Positions 26,146-36,051 of a stretch of 57,749 nt of DNA are shown piece by piece; positions within the stretch are counted from its first letter, which is position 1; each line of letters begins with the position of its first letter. The notes beneath the pieces are model-generated. The model was not told the DNA's origin. It saw nothing but the letters and a program-made list of their open reading frames with translations, and made no database searches. Source of the stretch: Betaproteobacteria bacterium (lineage in GTDB: Bacteria; Pseudomonadota; Gammaproteobacteria; Burkholderiales; Burkholderiaceae_E); the NCBI GenBank assembly GCA_016868375.1, contig VGHA01000007.1, positions 1-57,749 of the forward strand. Direction: 5' to 3'. Both the position numbers and the translations under genes were made by a program.

Positions 26146-29100
26146 TCAGTCAAACCACCAGAAATACAGTAAATCCAGCGCGTTCTCGCTGCCGCTCTGC
26201 GCGCGTAGCGACAGGCGATTTGTGATGTCGTATTGCAGCCGGACGAGGTTCCAAAGCCCCGAGAGCCCGCGCTCATAGCTGAGCGTCAGACGAGAACTGA
26301 GGCGTTTGCTGACCGTGACCACTTCCTGGCGGGCGCTCGCGGCCGCTGCCGAGCCCGATGCGCCAGCGGCCGAACTGCCGCCTGCCACGGGCGGCGCCAG
26401 CCGCGCAGTGGCCACGCGGTCACGCGCACCGGCGCCCGACGCGCCCACCGACACGGCATCAATGCCCAGCCGCTGGGTAAGACCCGCAATCAGGCCTTCA
26501 TCGCTTCGCCCCAGGAGCGCCAGCGCCGCTTCGCTCAGCGCGCGGGCCTGTCCCGCGTTCGACACATCATCGAGACCTGTTCCCAGCACCAGCCAGGCAA
26601 GCTTCTGCGCGTCGGGCAGATCGGGTTCGGATACCAGTCGGATGCGCGGTGACTGAGCCGACCCGGTGACTGCGACCCCCGCCTCGACCTGTTGATCGCG
26701 CCGCATCGCAACGATGTCGAGCGCGGGATTGTCCAATTCACCAGAAAACCGAATCAGCCCCCGCGTGATCTCCAACCGTCTGCCGTAGGCGCTGAAGGTA
26801 CCGTCGCGGACATCCACCAGACCGCGTACCCGCGGGGCTGCGGGCAACATGCCGGACAGCGTCAGCTCACCACCCAGTCGCGCCTCAACGCCCCCGCCGC
26901 GAACGCGCAGCGAATCGCCCAGAGCGATCGTGAGCGCCGTGCCGATGCGTGGCGTCCAGCCCGGCGCAGCCTGTGCGCTGGGCTCCGCCGGCTTGACCGG
27001 CTTGGGATCGCCAATGACCCGGATATCGGCAGGAAGCTCGGGCACGCCCGCGCTGCGTAATTCGATCAGGCCTTCATCGGCGCGCAGCTGCCCGCGCCAG
27101 CTCAGTTCGCCGCCCTCGGCGATCAGATCGCTCAGGCCCGACAGCAGCAGCCGCTGGCCCGGGCCCAGCGGCACGGGCAGTCGTCTTGCATCAAGTTGTA
27201 GGCGCCCTTCAACTGGCAGATCCGACGCGGGCGATCGCGGCCTGCCGGAAGGCCGATCGGCGAGCCGCAGTGCGCCCGCAATCGTGAGCGACCCGTCACC
27301 GCTTGCAAACCGTATCGCATCGATCGTAAGTTCGCGACCATCAAACCGGGCATCGATCGTCCCGTCGCGAAGCCGCCATCCCAATGACCGATTGAACAGC
27401 GACAGCCGCTGCGCACGCAGCGATCCAACCAGCTCCGGCGAGCGCAGCGTGCCGCGCACGCGCCCACCAAAGCGCAGCTCGCCGTCGAGCGTCCAGTCGG
27501 GCGCCGTGTAACGACGGGAAAATCGCAACGAAGGAATGGCCAGATTGGCCTCGCCGTCAAGGCGCCCACCCACCAGCTGCAATTCAATCCGGTTATCGCC
27601 AATGACCGACTCTTGCGCCGCGGTCTGGATGCCCGAGGCTGGCGCGGGCGTCGATGTCCTGGCCCCGGGTTTCGCGCCGACGGGATCCGCACGCAGCGTC
27701 GCCATCAGGTTGCCATCGAGCGAATCCAGGTCGGGGCCTGCAAGCGACCAGCGCGCGTTCAGGCGCAGATTGCGCAATCGCTCAGCGGCATCCGCGCGGG
27801 CGTCGGCAACCGCCGACGCGGAGGAAGGCGGGTTCGCGGAGGCGGGTGTGCCAACTCGCGATGGCGGCCCAGTTCCCTCCAGCCAATCGATCAGCGGCCG
27901 CAGCGAGACAGAATCGGCCGCACCACGGATCAGCACTCCCCTTGCCGACCAGCGCGCTTCATCGATTAAAAGTTTGCCGCCCTCCAGGGCAAGCACAAGG
28001 CGTTCAATGCCCACCGAGCCGCGCGCCAGGTCGACGCGGACCGCGCCTGCGGCCAGCCGGACCGGAAGCACCCCATCGATTGCAAGCGAATCGAGCCTGA
28101 GCGACCAGAGCAGCGCCTCGTCCGCCTGCGACTCGCGGCGTTGCAAGGCGGGCTCGTCGACCGATCGTGCCGGCTCATCCGGGCGGCTTGCAACGGGTGC
28201 GCCGATGCGCCCCTCACCCGTCAGCGCCAGTTGCTGGCCCGCAGCACGAACGATCAGCCGGATTGCGTGCGCATCAGCAGTGCCTGAGAGATCGAAGCGA
28301 GGCTGCTGCAACGACTGGCCACCCAACTGAATCTCACGTGCGGCGACGATCAACCGCACGGCGGGATCGCCCGGTTGCGGGCTATCCGACGTTGTCGCAG
28401 CACTCAGCGGGCCGCTGTGCGCAAGCGCTCGCCGCAACGAGTCGACGGCCGCCAGAACATCGGCCGCCTCAATCGCGAGTTCGGCATCGGCCACCGTCGC
28501 ACCGCCCTGTATCGACAGCCGGGGCGCTGTGATCTTCGCCGTGACGGCCGGCCGATCGCCAGCGCCCGTCAGTTCGGCTTCAGCCCTCAATGTGCCAGAC
28601 AGACGCCGATCGACCAGGTCGGGCCGTTCCAGCCGCGCCGCCAGCCGCAGTCTGTCGTCGAGCCCACCCACCGCTCCGCGCGCGGTCAACGCGTTGCCGC
28701 CCCAATCAAGCCGAGAATCCACCGTGACCCGGCGCGGCTCCTCCTGAAACCCAGCCCGCATCGAGGCCGACAGCCGTTGCCCGGCGATGCGACTGTCGTG
28801 GAGCGCGAGCGTCAGATCAGCGCGCCGTTGCGGGCCGATGAGCGCACCGTCCATGCGAACCTCGCCGTTCAGCGATCCCGCCACCTGCTGCGGCGCATCC
28901 AACCCCAGTCGGTCCAGAAGCCGCCTTGGGTCGACATTGCTGAGCCTGCCTTCCATCGCAAAGCGATGGGCGCTAACCAGACTCACTCGGCCCGATCCCT
29001 GCAGTCGTGCAAAAGGCAGGCTTGCAACCAGGCTCTCGATTGCCACCTGTTCGCCCTCGAGGCGAAGCGCGGCGTCAACCGCCAGCGAGCGATCGCCCAA

Positions 29101-30387
29101 TGGATCGGGCAGCACCCACTGCATCCGCTCACCCTCGATGCGAACCTGCGCGTCAAGGCGCGAGGCGGGCCATCCCGCATGGACGGCCCGGGGATCCAAC
29201 GCGCTCACCTGAAGCGATGCATCGAGCCACGGCAACTGATGCGACAGGACCTTCAGCTGCCGCGAGGTATCGATCCGCATTGCACCCTCGATGCGCGCAC
29301 CGGCGCCAAGGTCGATCATCAACCCGTCGATCTGCAACGCGCCGCGCTGCCAGGCAAGCTCACCGAGAACCCGTTCGACTGGCAGGCGCTGCTGGTCAAG
29401 GCGGCCCGACAGGCTGTTCGACACGTCGAGCTCAAGCCTGGCGGTGGTCGGTCGAAAGGTTGCCGTGGCACCCAGCATCATCGCGGGTGCATCGATCCCG
29501 AAGCGAGACGGATCAACGCCCTCAAGCTGGATTGCGAGCGGCCGGTCAGGCGCAGCGGCGAGCGGGTCCACCGACCAGCGTGCCTGCGCGCGCATGCCCG
29601 CGTAACGGGCATCAAGCGCAATCTGCAGATCAGCAAGCGACCCCTCGATGGCAAGCTCGGCGACAAGCCTCTCATCGGCAAGGCGCGCACGCAGCGTGGG
29701 GTCCAGGCGTGATAGTCGGGCGGGCTCAGTCTCAAGTTGCGCGGCCACGCGAATTGGAAACGGCGCACGGTCCTCGAGCTCGAGCCGCGCGTCGCGCAAT
29801 CGGCTATCGAAGGCCGTTACCTGAAGCTGCTCGACCCGGTAGCGGCCGGCTCCGTAGGCTGCGGCCAACGAGACGGCTTCCAGCGCAATCGGATTCGCAC
29901 CACCCTGCTGCCAGATCACCGCGTCCAATTGCAGCGCCTGCACCTGCCAGTGGATCGGCAATCGCAGCGACGCAGGCAGCTGAACCGGGGCGTCGGAAGC
30001 CGGCTTCGCAATGCTGAGCCTGCGCACGGTCAGCTGATCGATCACCGGCTGCCGTCGAAGCACGCTCGACCAATCCAGGCGCAGCGCCAGATCCTGCGCC
30101 TCAACGATGAGGGATGGATCGACCCAGCGAACCTGGCCGGCGGAGAGTCCCGTCCAGGCACTGCCCTGCACCTGATCAACCGCAAGCGCTCCCTGGGTTC
30201 GGGCCACCAGCCATTCAATCGCAAGCCGGCTACCGGTGGGCGTGGCAAGCACCAGCGTAATCGTCACGGCGACCAGCGCAAACGCGATCAGCGGCAAAGC
30301 CCCCAGCGCGAGTGCGAGCGCAATCCACCGGCGTCGGCGCGGCGCGGGCCGGCGCGTGTCAGACGGCTGTGAATCGGTGAACTGCAT
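26146..30387 (-). CDS. tamB: Translocation/assembly module TamB (AsmA-like bridge protein)
   Basis: Very long envelope protein of 1413 residues that spans the periplasm and, with TamA, helps outer-membrane protein insertion and lipid transport. After an Arg-rich cytoplasmic stretch there is one membrane anchor at about 21-47, then repetitive beta-strand sequence throughout, as expected for a long hydrophobic groove. The conserved C-terminal DUF490 domain covers roughly the last 380 residues, ending with SRLTLSYERGLSGLWN and NALDLLYFWWFD. An Ala/Gly/Ser insertion precedes that end. Starts two bases after the tamA stop, so the pair is translationally coupled. Confidence 0.95.
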   Translation of the reverse strand: MQFTDSQPSDTRRPAPRRRRWIALALALGALPLIAFALVAVTITLVLATPTGSRLAIEWLVARTQGALAVDQVQGSAWTGLSAGQVRWVDPSLIVEAQDLALRLDWSSVLRRQPVIDQLTVRRLSIAKPASDAPVQLPASLRLPIHWQVQALQLDAVIWQQGGANPIALEAVSLAAAYGAGRYRVEQLQVTAFDSRLRDARLELEDRAPFPIRVAAQLETEPARLSRLDPTLRARLADERLVAELAIEGSLADLQIALDARYAGMRAQARWSVDPLAAAPDRPLAIQLEGVDPSRFGIDAPAMMLGATATFRPTTARLELDVSNSLSGRLDQQRLPVERVLGELAWQRGALQIDGLMIDLGAGARIEGAMRIDTSRQLKVLSHQLPWLDASLQVSALDPRAVHAGWPASRLDAQVRIEGERMQWVLPDPLGDRSLAVDAALRLEGEQVAIESLVASLPFARLQGSGRVSLVSAHRFAMEGRLSNVDPRRLLDRLGLDAPQQVAGSLNGEVRMDGALIGPQRRADLTLALHDSRIAGQRLSASMRAGFQEEPRRVTVDSRLDWGGNALTARGAVGGLDDRLRLAARLERPDLVDRRLSGTLRAEAELTGAGDRPAVTAKITAPRLSIQGGATVADAELAIEAADVLAAVDSLRRALAHSGPLSAATTSDSPQPGDPAVRLIVAAREIQLGGQSLQQPRFDLSGTADAHAIRLIVRAAGQQLALTGEGRIGAPVASRPDEPARSVDEPALQRRESQADEALLWSLRLDSLAIDGVLPVRLAAGAVRVDLARGSVGIERLVLALEGGKLLIDEARWSARGVLIRGAADSVSLRPLIDWLEGTGPPSRVGTPASANPPSSASAVADARADAAERLRNLRLNARWSLAGPDLDSLDGNLMATLRADPVGAKPGARTSTPAPASGIQTAAQESVIGDNRIELQLVGGRLDGEANLAIPSLRFSRRYTAPDWTLDGELRFGGRVRGTLRSPELVGSLRAQRLSLFNRSLGWRLRDGTIDARFDGRELTIDAIRFASGDGSLTIAGALRLADRPSGRPRSPASDLPVEGRLQLDARRLPVPLGPGQRLLLSGLSDLIAEGGELSWRGQLRADEGLIELRSAGVPELPADIRVIGDPKPVKPAEPSAQAAPGWTPRIGTALTIALGDSLRVRGGGVEARLGGELTLSGMLPAAPRVRGLVDVRDGTFSAYGRRLEITRGLIRFSGELDNPALDIVAMRRDQQVEAGVAVTGSAQSPRIRLVSEPDLPDAQKLAWLVLGTGLDDVSNAGQARALSEAALALLGRSDEGLIAGLTQRLGIDAVSVGASGAGARDRVATARLAPPVAGGSSAAGASGSAAAASARQEVVTVSKRLSSRLTLSYERGLSGLWNLVRLQYDITNRLSLRAQSGSENALDLLYFWWFD

Positions 30388-30389
30388 CG

Positions 30390-32270
30390 TCAGAAGCCGT
30401 AGCCCACCGCCAGGTGAAGCCGGGGCCGGCGGCTATCCTCGCCCCAGGCGACATCCACCATGACCGGCCCCACGGGCGTTTTCCAGCGCGCGCCCGCGCC
30501 GTAGCCGGCGTAGGTCGTGAAACCACGCAATGAATCGGTTGCATTGCCCCGGTCATAGAAGAGTGCGCCGCGCAAAGACGCCGTAACAGGATGCTGGTAT
30601 TCGAGACTGCCCAGTACCAGGTAACGACCACCGGTCACCGCTCCCGCCTCGGGCACGCCGATGGCCAGGTAGCGGTAGCCGCGAAGCGTTTGCGCACCGC
30701 CAGTTCGGAACAGGTTCTCGGACGGAATGTCGTCTCGTGACCCCGCAGCGACAGCGCCGAGTTCAGCCAACCCCACCAGCGTGCCGCCTGCGAACAGTCC
30801 GTCGCCCGGCAGTGGCCAGAAGCGTCGCGCGCGGCCGTAGGCCCGAACAAAGCTTCGGTCCGAGCCCAGGCTCTGCGATGCACCGGAGAGCTGACCGCTT
30901 AGCGAATAACCGCGCTGCGGATCAGTGGGCGAGTCAATGCGATTCAAGGTATGGGTGTAGCCCAGAACCAGCGCCATCCGGTTATCGCGATCGACCTGAC
31001 CACCGGTGCCCGCCTCGAGTCGCCGGTTTTCCGATTGATGCGTGAGCGCAAGAAAGCCATCGCCGTCGACCCGACGCCTTCCCAATCCACCATAGATTGA
31101 GGTACGGATGACGCGCTCGCCGGCGATATCCTGCCGGTCAAGGCTGCTGCCAAGCCCCCAGTAGGTGGCCTCGGCCGAAAGCGGTGATCGTGCGTTGGCA
31201 AACAGACGCTGCCGCGACCCTTCCACCAGTAGCACGGTTTCGGCCTGCCAGCCGGTGCCGAACAGGTTACGGTGGTCAAGGCCGATCTGGGCCCGCGGAC
31301 CGTGATCGGTGCTAAAGCCCGCGCCCAGCATCAGGCGGCGGCTCCGCATCTCGCGCACTTCGACCACGATCGGTACCGCGCGAAGCGACGTGTCGCTTGC
31401 CACCGCTTCAAGGTCTGGCGCAACGGTGGCGCTGCTGAAATAGCCCACCGCGGTCAGCCGGGTCTGCATCCGCACCAGTGCCTCGAAACTGTACGGCTCG
31501 CCCTCGGTGAAGGTCCGAAGATTCTCAACCAGCCGACTGTCGTAGCGTTCCAATCCGCCGATTCGGATCTTTCCGAACGTCATCCTGGGGCCACTGTCGA
31601 TGACCACGCGCAGATCCACAGCAGCAGGCTGCGGGTCAGCCACGGCTTCGCTATCGACCACCTTGGCACGAAGAAATCCGCCCGACTGTATCGCCTCGAG
31701 CAGGCTGCGCTTGGCCTGCTCCCAGCGCTCGGGCAGAAAACCAGACCCCGCAGGCAGCAGCCATCGCGCCTGCCAAGCCGCCACAGCGGTCGTGTCTGAC
31801 GCAAGTTCGCCCTCCAGATCGAGCCGCACTGCGCGCACCGTCGCACGTTCGCCAGCATTCACCTGAACCTGTACCGCTGTCGAATCGCCGCTGACCGTGA
31901 CCCGCGCGGCAAAGTACCCCTGCTGCCGCGCAAGGCCGAGCACCTCATCGGGCAGACGCGCAAACAGGCTGTCAAACTGATCAGGGTCGTAGTCGGGCCT
32001 CAGATGCCATCGCCCGAGCAGGGTTCGCTCGCGAATCAACGCCTCGAGTTCGGCAGGTGCGATGACGTCGAACTGGACCCGGACAGGCACGGACGGCGCC
32101 GCAACCGCTGCCGCCTGCGTCGACTCGGCGGCCGATGCCGGTACCGCCGCGGGCCCGGTGTTTGAACGAAGCTCGGACGCTGCCGCAGCGCCTGCACATG
32201 AAGCAAGCAGCCCCATCGCGATGAGCATGCGCGACAACCTGGGCAGCCTCGAATGCCGTATGCGAATCAC
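30390..32270 (-). CDS. tamA: Outer-membrane assembly factor TamA (Omp85 family)
   Basis: Outer-membrane barrel partner of TamB. A hydrophobic signal sequence around residues 15-35 (MLIAMGLLASCAGAAAAS) is followed by an Ala-rich linker, three POTRA-like domains in the first half and a bacterial-surface-antigen barrel ending in Phe (HLAVGYGF), the usual signal for outer-membrane insertion. LFGTGWQAETVLL and the barrel motif TLRGYRYLA, close to the VRGF/Y signature of Omp85 loop L6, support this. First codon in frame is GTG 32270. The pair lies between gntK and purM. Confidence 0.94.
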   Translation of the reverse strand: MIRIRHSRLPRLSRMLIAMGLLASCAGAAAASELRSNTGPAAVPASAAESTQAAAVAAPSVPVRVQFDVIAPAELEALIRERTLLGRWHLRPDYDPDQFDSLFARLPDEVLGLARQQGYFAARVTVSGDSTAVQVQVNAGERATVRAVRLDLEGELASDTTAVAAWQARWLLPAGSGFLPERWEQAKRSLLEAIQSGGFLRAKVVDSEAVADPQPAAVDLRVVIDSGPRMTFGKIRIGGLERYDSRLVENLRTFTEGEPYSFEALVRMQTRLTAVGYFSSATVAPDLEAVASDTSLRAVPIVVEVREMRSRRLMLGAGFSTDHGPRAQIGLDHRNLFGTGWQAETVLLVEGSRQRLFANARSPLSAEATYWGLGSSLDRQDIAGERVIRTSIYGGLGRRRVDGDGFLALTHQSENRRLEAGTGGQVDRDNRMALVLGYTHTLNRIDSPTDPQRGYSLSGQLSGASQSLGSDRSFVRAYGRARRFWPLPGDGLFAGGTLVGLAELGAVAAGSRDDIPSENLFRTGGAQTLRGYRYLAIGVPEAGAVTGGRYLVLGSLEYQHPVTASLRGALFYDRGNATDSLRGFTTYAGYGAGARWKTPVGPVMVDVAWGEDSRRPRLHLAVGYGF

Positions 32271-32312
32271 ATCGGTAAGCTTGCAGTCAGACGGGGCCGC
32301 CTCGCGAAAGAC

Positions 32313-33362
32313 TCAGACGACTTGCGCGGCCGGCGCACCCTGACTGCGCGGTGCCACTGAACCGATTTTCCAGACCTTTTCACCTGCGGCCGTCAGCAGC
32401 GACATGGCCCGGTCGGCATCAGCCGGATTCACCACCACGACCAGCCCGATACCGCAGTTAAAGACGCGATGCATCTCGCTGTCAGCGATCGCGCCCTGCC
32501 GCTGCAGCCAGGCAAAGAGCGGCGGCATCGGCCAGGCATCGCGCTGCATGACTGCCTGCAACCCCTCTGGCAACACCCGGGGAACATTCTCGACCAGCCC
32601 CCCGCCGGTGATGTGTGCGAGGGCTTTGACCGGCAGCGCCGCGATCAGCTCAAGGATCGGCTTCACATAAATTCGGGTGGGCGCAAGCAATGCATCCGCA
32701 AACCGCTGACCATGAAAATCGTGCTGAGCTTCGGGGGCATCGATCCGTCCCCAGGCGCGCTCCAGAACCCGCCGGATCAGCGAATACCCGTTTGAATGCG
32801 CGCCGCTTGATGCAAGCCCCAACAGAACGTCGCCCTGTGCCACCCGATCGCCACCAATGATGCTGGACTTTTCAACCACGCCCACGGCAAACCCGGCCAG
32901 GTCATATTCGCCATCGGGGTACATGCCCGGCATCTCCGCGGTTTCGCCACCGATCAGGGCACAGCCCGCCTGCTCGCAGCCACGCGCGATGCCGCCCACC
33001 ACCCGCGCGGCGACATCCACGTCCAGCCGACCGCAGGCAAAGTAATCGAGGAAAAACAGCGGCTCAGCGCCCTGCACAAGAATGTCGTTGACGCTCATGG
33101 CAACCAGGTCAATGCCAACGGTGTCATGCCCATTGAGCGCAAACGCAAGCTTCAGCTTGGTCCCCACGCCATCGGTGCCCGATACCAGCACTGGCTCACG
33201 GTAGCGCTTGGGAACTTCAAACAAGGCGCCAAATCCGCCAATGCCCGCCAACACGCCGTCGCGAAGCGTTTTGCGGGCCAGCGGCTTGATCCGGTCGACC
33301 AGCGCGTCGCCGGCATCGATATCAACCCCGGCGTCTTTGTACGAGAGCGATTCGGCTGTCAT
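32313..33362 (-). CDS. purM: Phosphoribosylformylglycinamidine cyclo-ligase
   Basis: Makes aminoimidazole ribotide, closing the imidazole ring in purine synthesis. [19 protein letters not shown] at the N-terminus, [15 protein letters not shown] for ATP binding, [14 protein letters not shown] and [16 protein letters not shown] are diagnostic. Length 349 is normal. It is transcribed away from perM-hda with about 175 bases between start codons, an arrangement conserved in betaproteobacteria. Confidence 0.97.
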   Translation of the reverse strand: MTAESLSYKDAGVDIDAGDALVDRIKPLARKTLRDGVLAGIGGFGALFEVPKRYREPVLVSGTDGVGTKLKLAFALNGHDTVGIDLVAMSVNDILVQGAEPLFFLDYFACGRLDVDVAARVVGGIARGCEQAGCALIGGETAEMPGMYPDGEYDLAGFAVGVVEKSSIIGGDRVAQGDVLLGLASSGAHSNGYSLIRRVLERAWGRIDAPEAQHDFHGQRFADALLAPTRIYVKPILELIAALPVKALAHITGGGLVENVPRVLPEGLQAVMQRDAWPMPPLFAWLQRQGAIADSEMHRVFNCGIGLVVVVNPADADRAMSLLTAAGEKVWKIGSVAPRSQGAPAAQVV

Positions 33363-33457
33363 GGATCAGCATTCCTGGAGGTCGGGGCGGCGCTATCGCC
33401 GGGTTCAGGGTCGGTGGCGTGCGCCGGCAAGAAATCGGCGACACCGGCCGCAGTCGA

Positions 33458-33463
33458 TACAAT
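33458..33463 (+). promoter_or_regulatory. Candidate -10 element upstream of perM
   Basis: GATACAAT contains the hexamer TACAAT (33458-33463) in the purM/perM divergent gap. It is followed 75 bases later by the preferred perM start. No convincing -35 hexamer stands 16-18 bases upstream, so this is a weak call. Confidence 0.35.
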
Positions 33464-33537
33464 GGCGGAATTCTATCCCGCCTCTTCCGCGCGTCCGTTT
33501 GCGCCGCCCGGCGGCAACCAGGGTTCGATGTCCGATA

Positions 33538-34595
33538 TTGACCATCGCCGGCAAACCTTTTTCTGGCTCGCAGTGGCCTTGCTGCTGTCGGCGATCGCCT
33601 ATCTTCTGCGCGGTACCCTGACCCCCTTCATCGCGGCCGCCATACTCGCTTACGCGTTGGCCCCCGCAGTGGCCCGACTGCAGGGCTGGCGCCTGCCCCG
33701 CGCGGCCGCTGCCGCGCTGGTGATGGTGATGACGATGGCCGTGATCACCGCCGTGATCCTCATCCTGATTCCGGTCCTGCAGTCGGAATACCGCATGATT
33801 CGAACGCAGCTGCCCGCGCTCGCAGCCACGGTCTCCACGCGACTTGCGCCCTGGGTGGAGCAAACCTTTGGCATCACCCTCGCGCTGGACGCTGCGTCGA
33901 TCCGCGACTGGATCGCCGCACAGCTTGCCGGCAGCAGCCAGGACCTGCTTACCGCGCTGATGCAGTATGTGCGCTCTGGCTGGAGTGCGGCAGTCGAGGT
34001 CATTGGCCTGGTGGTGCTGGTGCCAGTGGTACTGTTCTACCTGCTCGCCGACTGGCCATTGATCACCGCCCGCCTGCACGAACTCATTCCGCGCCGCTGG
34101 GTCAGCGTGGCCGATGACGCGCTCGCCGAGACCGATGATCTGCTGGGCCACTATCTTCGCGGCCAGCTGCTGGTGATGCTGTCGCTGGCAATCTGGTATT
34201 CGGCTGCGCTCGGCGTTGCAGGCGTCAAACACTGGCTGTCGTTGGGCGTTCTCACGGGGCTGCTCGCCTTTGTGCCCTACCTCGGTTTCGGGCTCGGACT
34301 GGCGATCTCGCTGATTTCGGCCATGTTGCAGCTGGGCCCGGCGCAAGGCGCGGTGTCCATCGCAATTGTGTTTGGCATTGGTCAACTGCTGGAAAGCTAC
34401 TGGCTCACGCCGCGACTGGTGGGCGAGCGGATCGGACTCCATCCGGTCGCGGTGCTGCTCGCGCTGCTCGCCTTCGGCGCCCTGTTTGGATTCGCTGGAC
34501 TGCTGCTTGCGCTGCCGCTGTCGGCGGTGGCGCTTGTCGTGCTCAGGCGGCTGCGGCGGGGCTGGCTGGCAAGCAGCTTCTATCGGCGCCCGTAA
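33538..34595 (+). CDS. AI-2E (PerM) family permease
   Basis: Inner-membrane protein of about 352 residues with eight hydrophobic spans, in the family once linked to autoinducer-2 export but of unproven substrate in most members. The C-terminal block VLTGLLAFVPYLGFGLGLAI, the line LVGERIGLHPVAVLLALLAFG and the Gly-rich last spans are typical. I choose the ATG at 33538 (MSDIDHRR), with AGGG seven bases upstream; an in-frame ATG at 33462 overlaps the putative -10 element. Hda follows six bases after the stop. Confidence 0.88.
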
Positions 34596-34601
34596 GTTGC
34601 C

Positions 34602-35333
34602 GTGATGCATCAACTTGCGCTCGACCTGATCGCCGAGGCGCCGCCTTCGCTCGACAACTTCATCGCGGGCCCCAACGCCGAAGCGCTGGCGGCACTGCGC
34701 GCCACCGCAAGCGGTCAGGCCCCGGCGCGGCGGGTTCATCTCTGGGGCGATTCAGCCAGCGGCAAAACCCATCTGTTGCGCGCGCTGGTCGGAACACCGC
34801 TCGGGCCAGCCAGTGCAATCCATGATTTCGACATCCCCCCCAGCTCCGCGCATCCGGTGCTCGCGATCGATGACTGCGAACAGCTCGATGACACGCAACA
34901 GCTGGCATTGTTCCGGCTCTTTAACCGGCATTCCGGTCCGGGCGGGTCGGTGATTGTCACCACCAGTCAGGCGGCGCCGATCGCGCTCGGCATGCTAAGA
35001 CCTGAACTGCGTACCCGCCTCGGCTCGGGTCTGGTGCTCGCCCTTCGATTGCTCACCGATGCCGACCGCGAGCAGGCGTTGCGGGAGGCTGCCCGGGCAA
35101 GCGGCGTGCACTGCAGCGACGATGTCTTCCGCTATCTGCTCACCCGCAAGGCGCGCGATCTGCGCTCGCTGCTCGCCTTTTTCAGCGCGCTCGATCGATA
35201 CGCACTGGAACGCCAGCGACCGCTTACCGCGGCGCTTGCCCGCGAGTTCGACGCGCAGGTCGCGGCATCCATGGAAAGCCGAGGGCCCCTGCGCGCCCCT
35301 TTGCAGCCGACACCGCCCATTGAACCCGGCTGA
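34602..35333 (+). CDS. hda: DnaA regulatory inactivator Hda
   Basis: AAA+ protein that, bound to the replication clamp, stimulates hydrolysis of DnaA-ATP and so limits re-initiation. HQLALDL at the very N-terminus is the clamp-binding motif; the Walker A motif GDSASGKT is at 49-56; VLAIDDCEQLDD gives Walker B; ELRTRLGSGLVLAL carries the arginine finger region. Length 243 fits. The start is GTG 34602 or the following ATG 34605. Downstream of perM, the normal betaproteobacterial location. Confidence 0.95.
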   Translation: MMHQLALDLIAEAPPSLDNFIAGPNAEALAALRATASGQAPARRVHLWGDSASGKTHLLRALVGTPLGPASAIHDFDIPPSSAHPVLAIDDCEQLDDTQQLALFRLFNRHSGPGGSVIVTTSQAAPIALGMLRPELRTRLGSGLVLALRLLTDADREQALREAARASGVHCSDDVFRYLLTRKARDLRSLLAFFSALDRYALERQRPLTAALAREFDAQVAASMESRGPLRAPLQPTPPIEPG

Positions 35334-35355
35334 TACACTTGTTGGCTCAGTCAAC

Positions 35356-36051
35356 ATGAAAGCCACGATGTCCGCTGCCGGTGAGCGCAGGCTTGCGCTG
35401 TTTGATCTCGACCACACGCTGCTGCCAATTGACAGCGACTACGAGTGGGCGCGATTCCTTGCACGAATCGGTGCAATCGACGGCGTTGAGCACAGTCGCC
35501 GTAATGACGAATACCTGCGCCAGTACCAGGCGGGCATCCTCGACATTTTCGAATTTCTGCAGTTTCAACTGGCCCCGCTTGCCAGCTATCCGCGTGAGCA
35601 ACTCGACCGCTGGCATCACCAATACATGGACGAAGTGATCCGTCCGGCCATTCGGCCCGGAGCCCGCGCGCTGGTTCGCCAGCACCTTGAGCAGGGTGAT
35701 CTCTGCGCGCTGGTCACTGCAACCAATGAATTCGTCACAGCACCGATCGCAGCCGAGTTCGGTTTACCCCATCTGGTTGCCACCACAGTGGAATCGGTCA
35801 ATGGCCAATTCACTGGCCGTCCGCACGGCACGCCTTCGTTTCGCGAGGGCAAGGTCACCCGGACGCACCAGTGGCTCAATTCTCTGGGCGCGCAACTGAC
35901 CACGTTTTCCACATCCTGGTTCTACAGCGACTCCATCAATGACCTGCCGCTGCTTTCCGAGGTCACTCATCCGATTGCAACCAACCCCGACGATCGGCTC
36001 GAACGGCTTGCGGCCGAGCGCGGTTGGCCGGTGTTGAGGCTTTTTGAATGA
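35356..36051 (+). CDS. HAD superfamily IB phosphatase (SerB-like)
   Basis: Phosphohydrolase of 231 residues. Nucleophile and acid pair D17 and D19 occur in FDLDHTLL, the second motif Thr in LVTATNEFVTAPIA, and the metal-binding segment in FYSDSINDLPLLSEV, with the Lys of motif III in GKVTRT. These are the IB subclass marks shared with phosphoserine phosphatase; the real substrate is unknown. The upstream open frame overlapping hda is a shadow: the HAD fold starts at the ATG 35356. Stop overlaps the pcnB start (ATGA). Confidence 0.9.
   Translation: MKATMSAAGERRLALFDLDHTLLPIDSDYEWARFLARIGAIDGVEHSRRNDEYLRQYQAGILDIFEFLQFQLAPLASYPREQLDRWHHQYMDEVIRPAIRPGARALVRQHLEQGDLCALVTATNEFVTAPIAAEFGLPHLVATTVESVNGQFTGRPHGTPSFREGKVTRTHQWLNSLGAQLTTFSTSWFYSDSINDLPLLSEVTHPIATNPDDRLERLAAERGWPVLRLFE

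Noticed and set aside
28375-29712. 445-codon plus-strand frame opposite tamB, and 33405-34739 (444 codons) opposite perM
   Set aside because: Both are antisense shadows of GC-rich genes. Their products are Arg/Gln/His-rich without domains, and the opposite strands encode well-recognised proteins.
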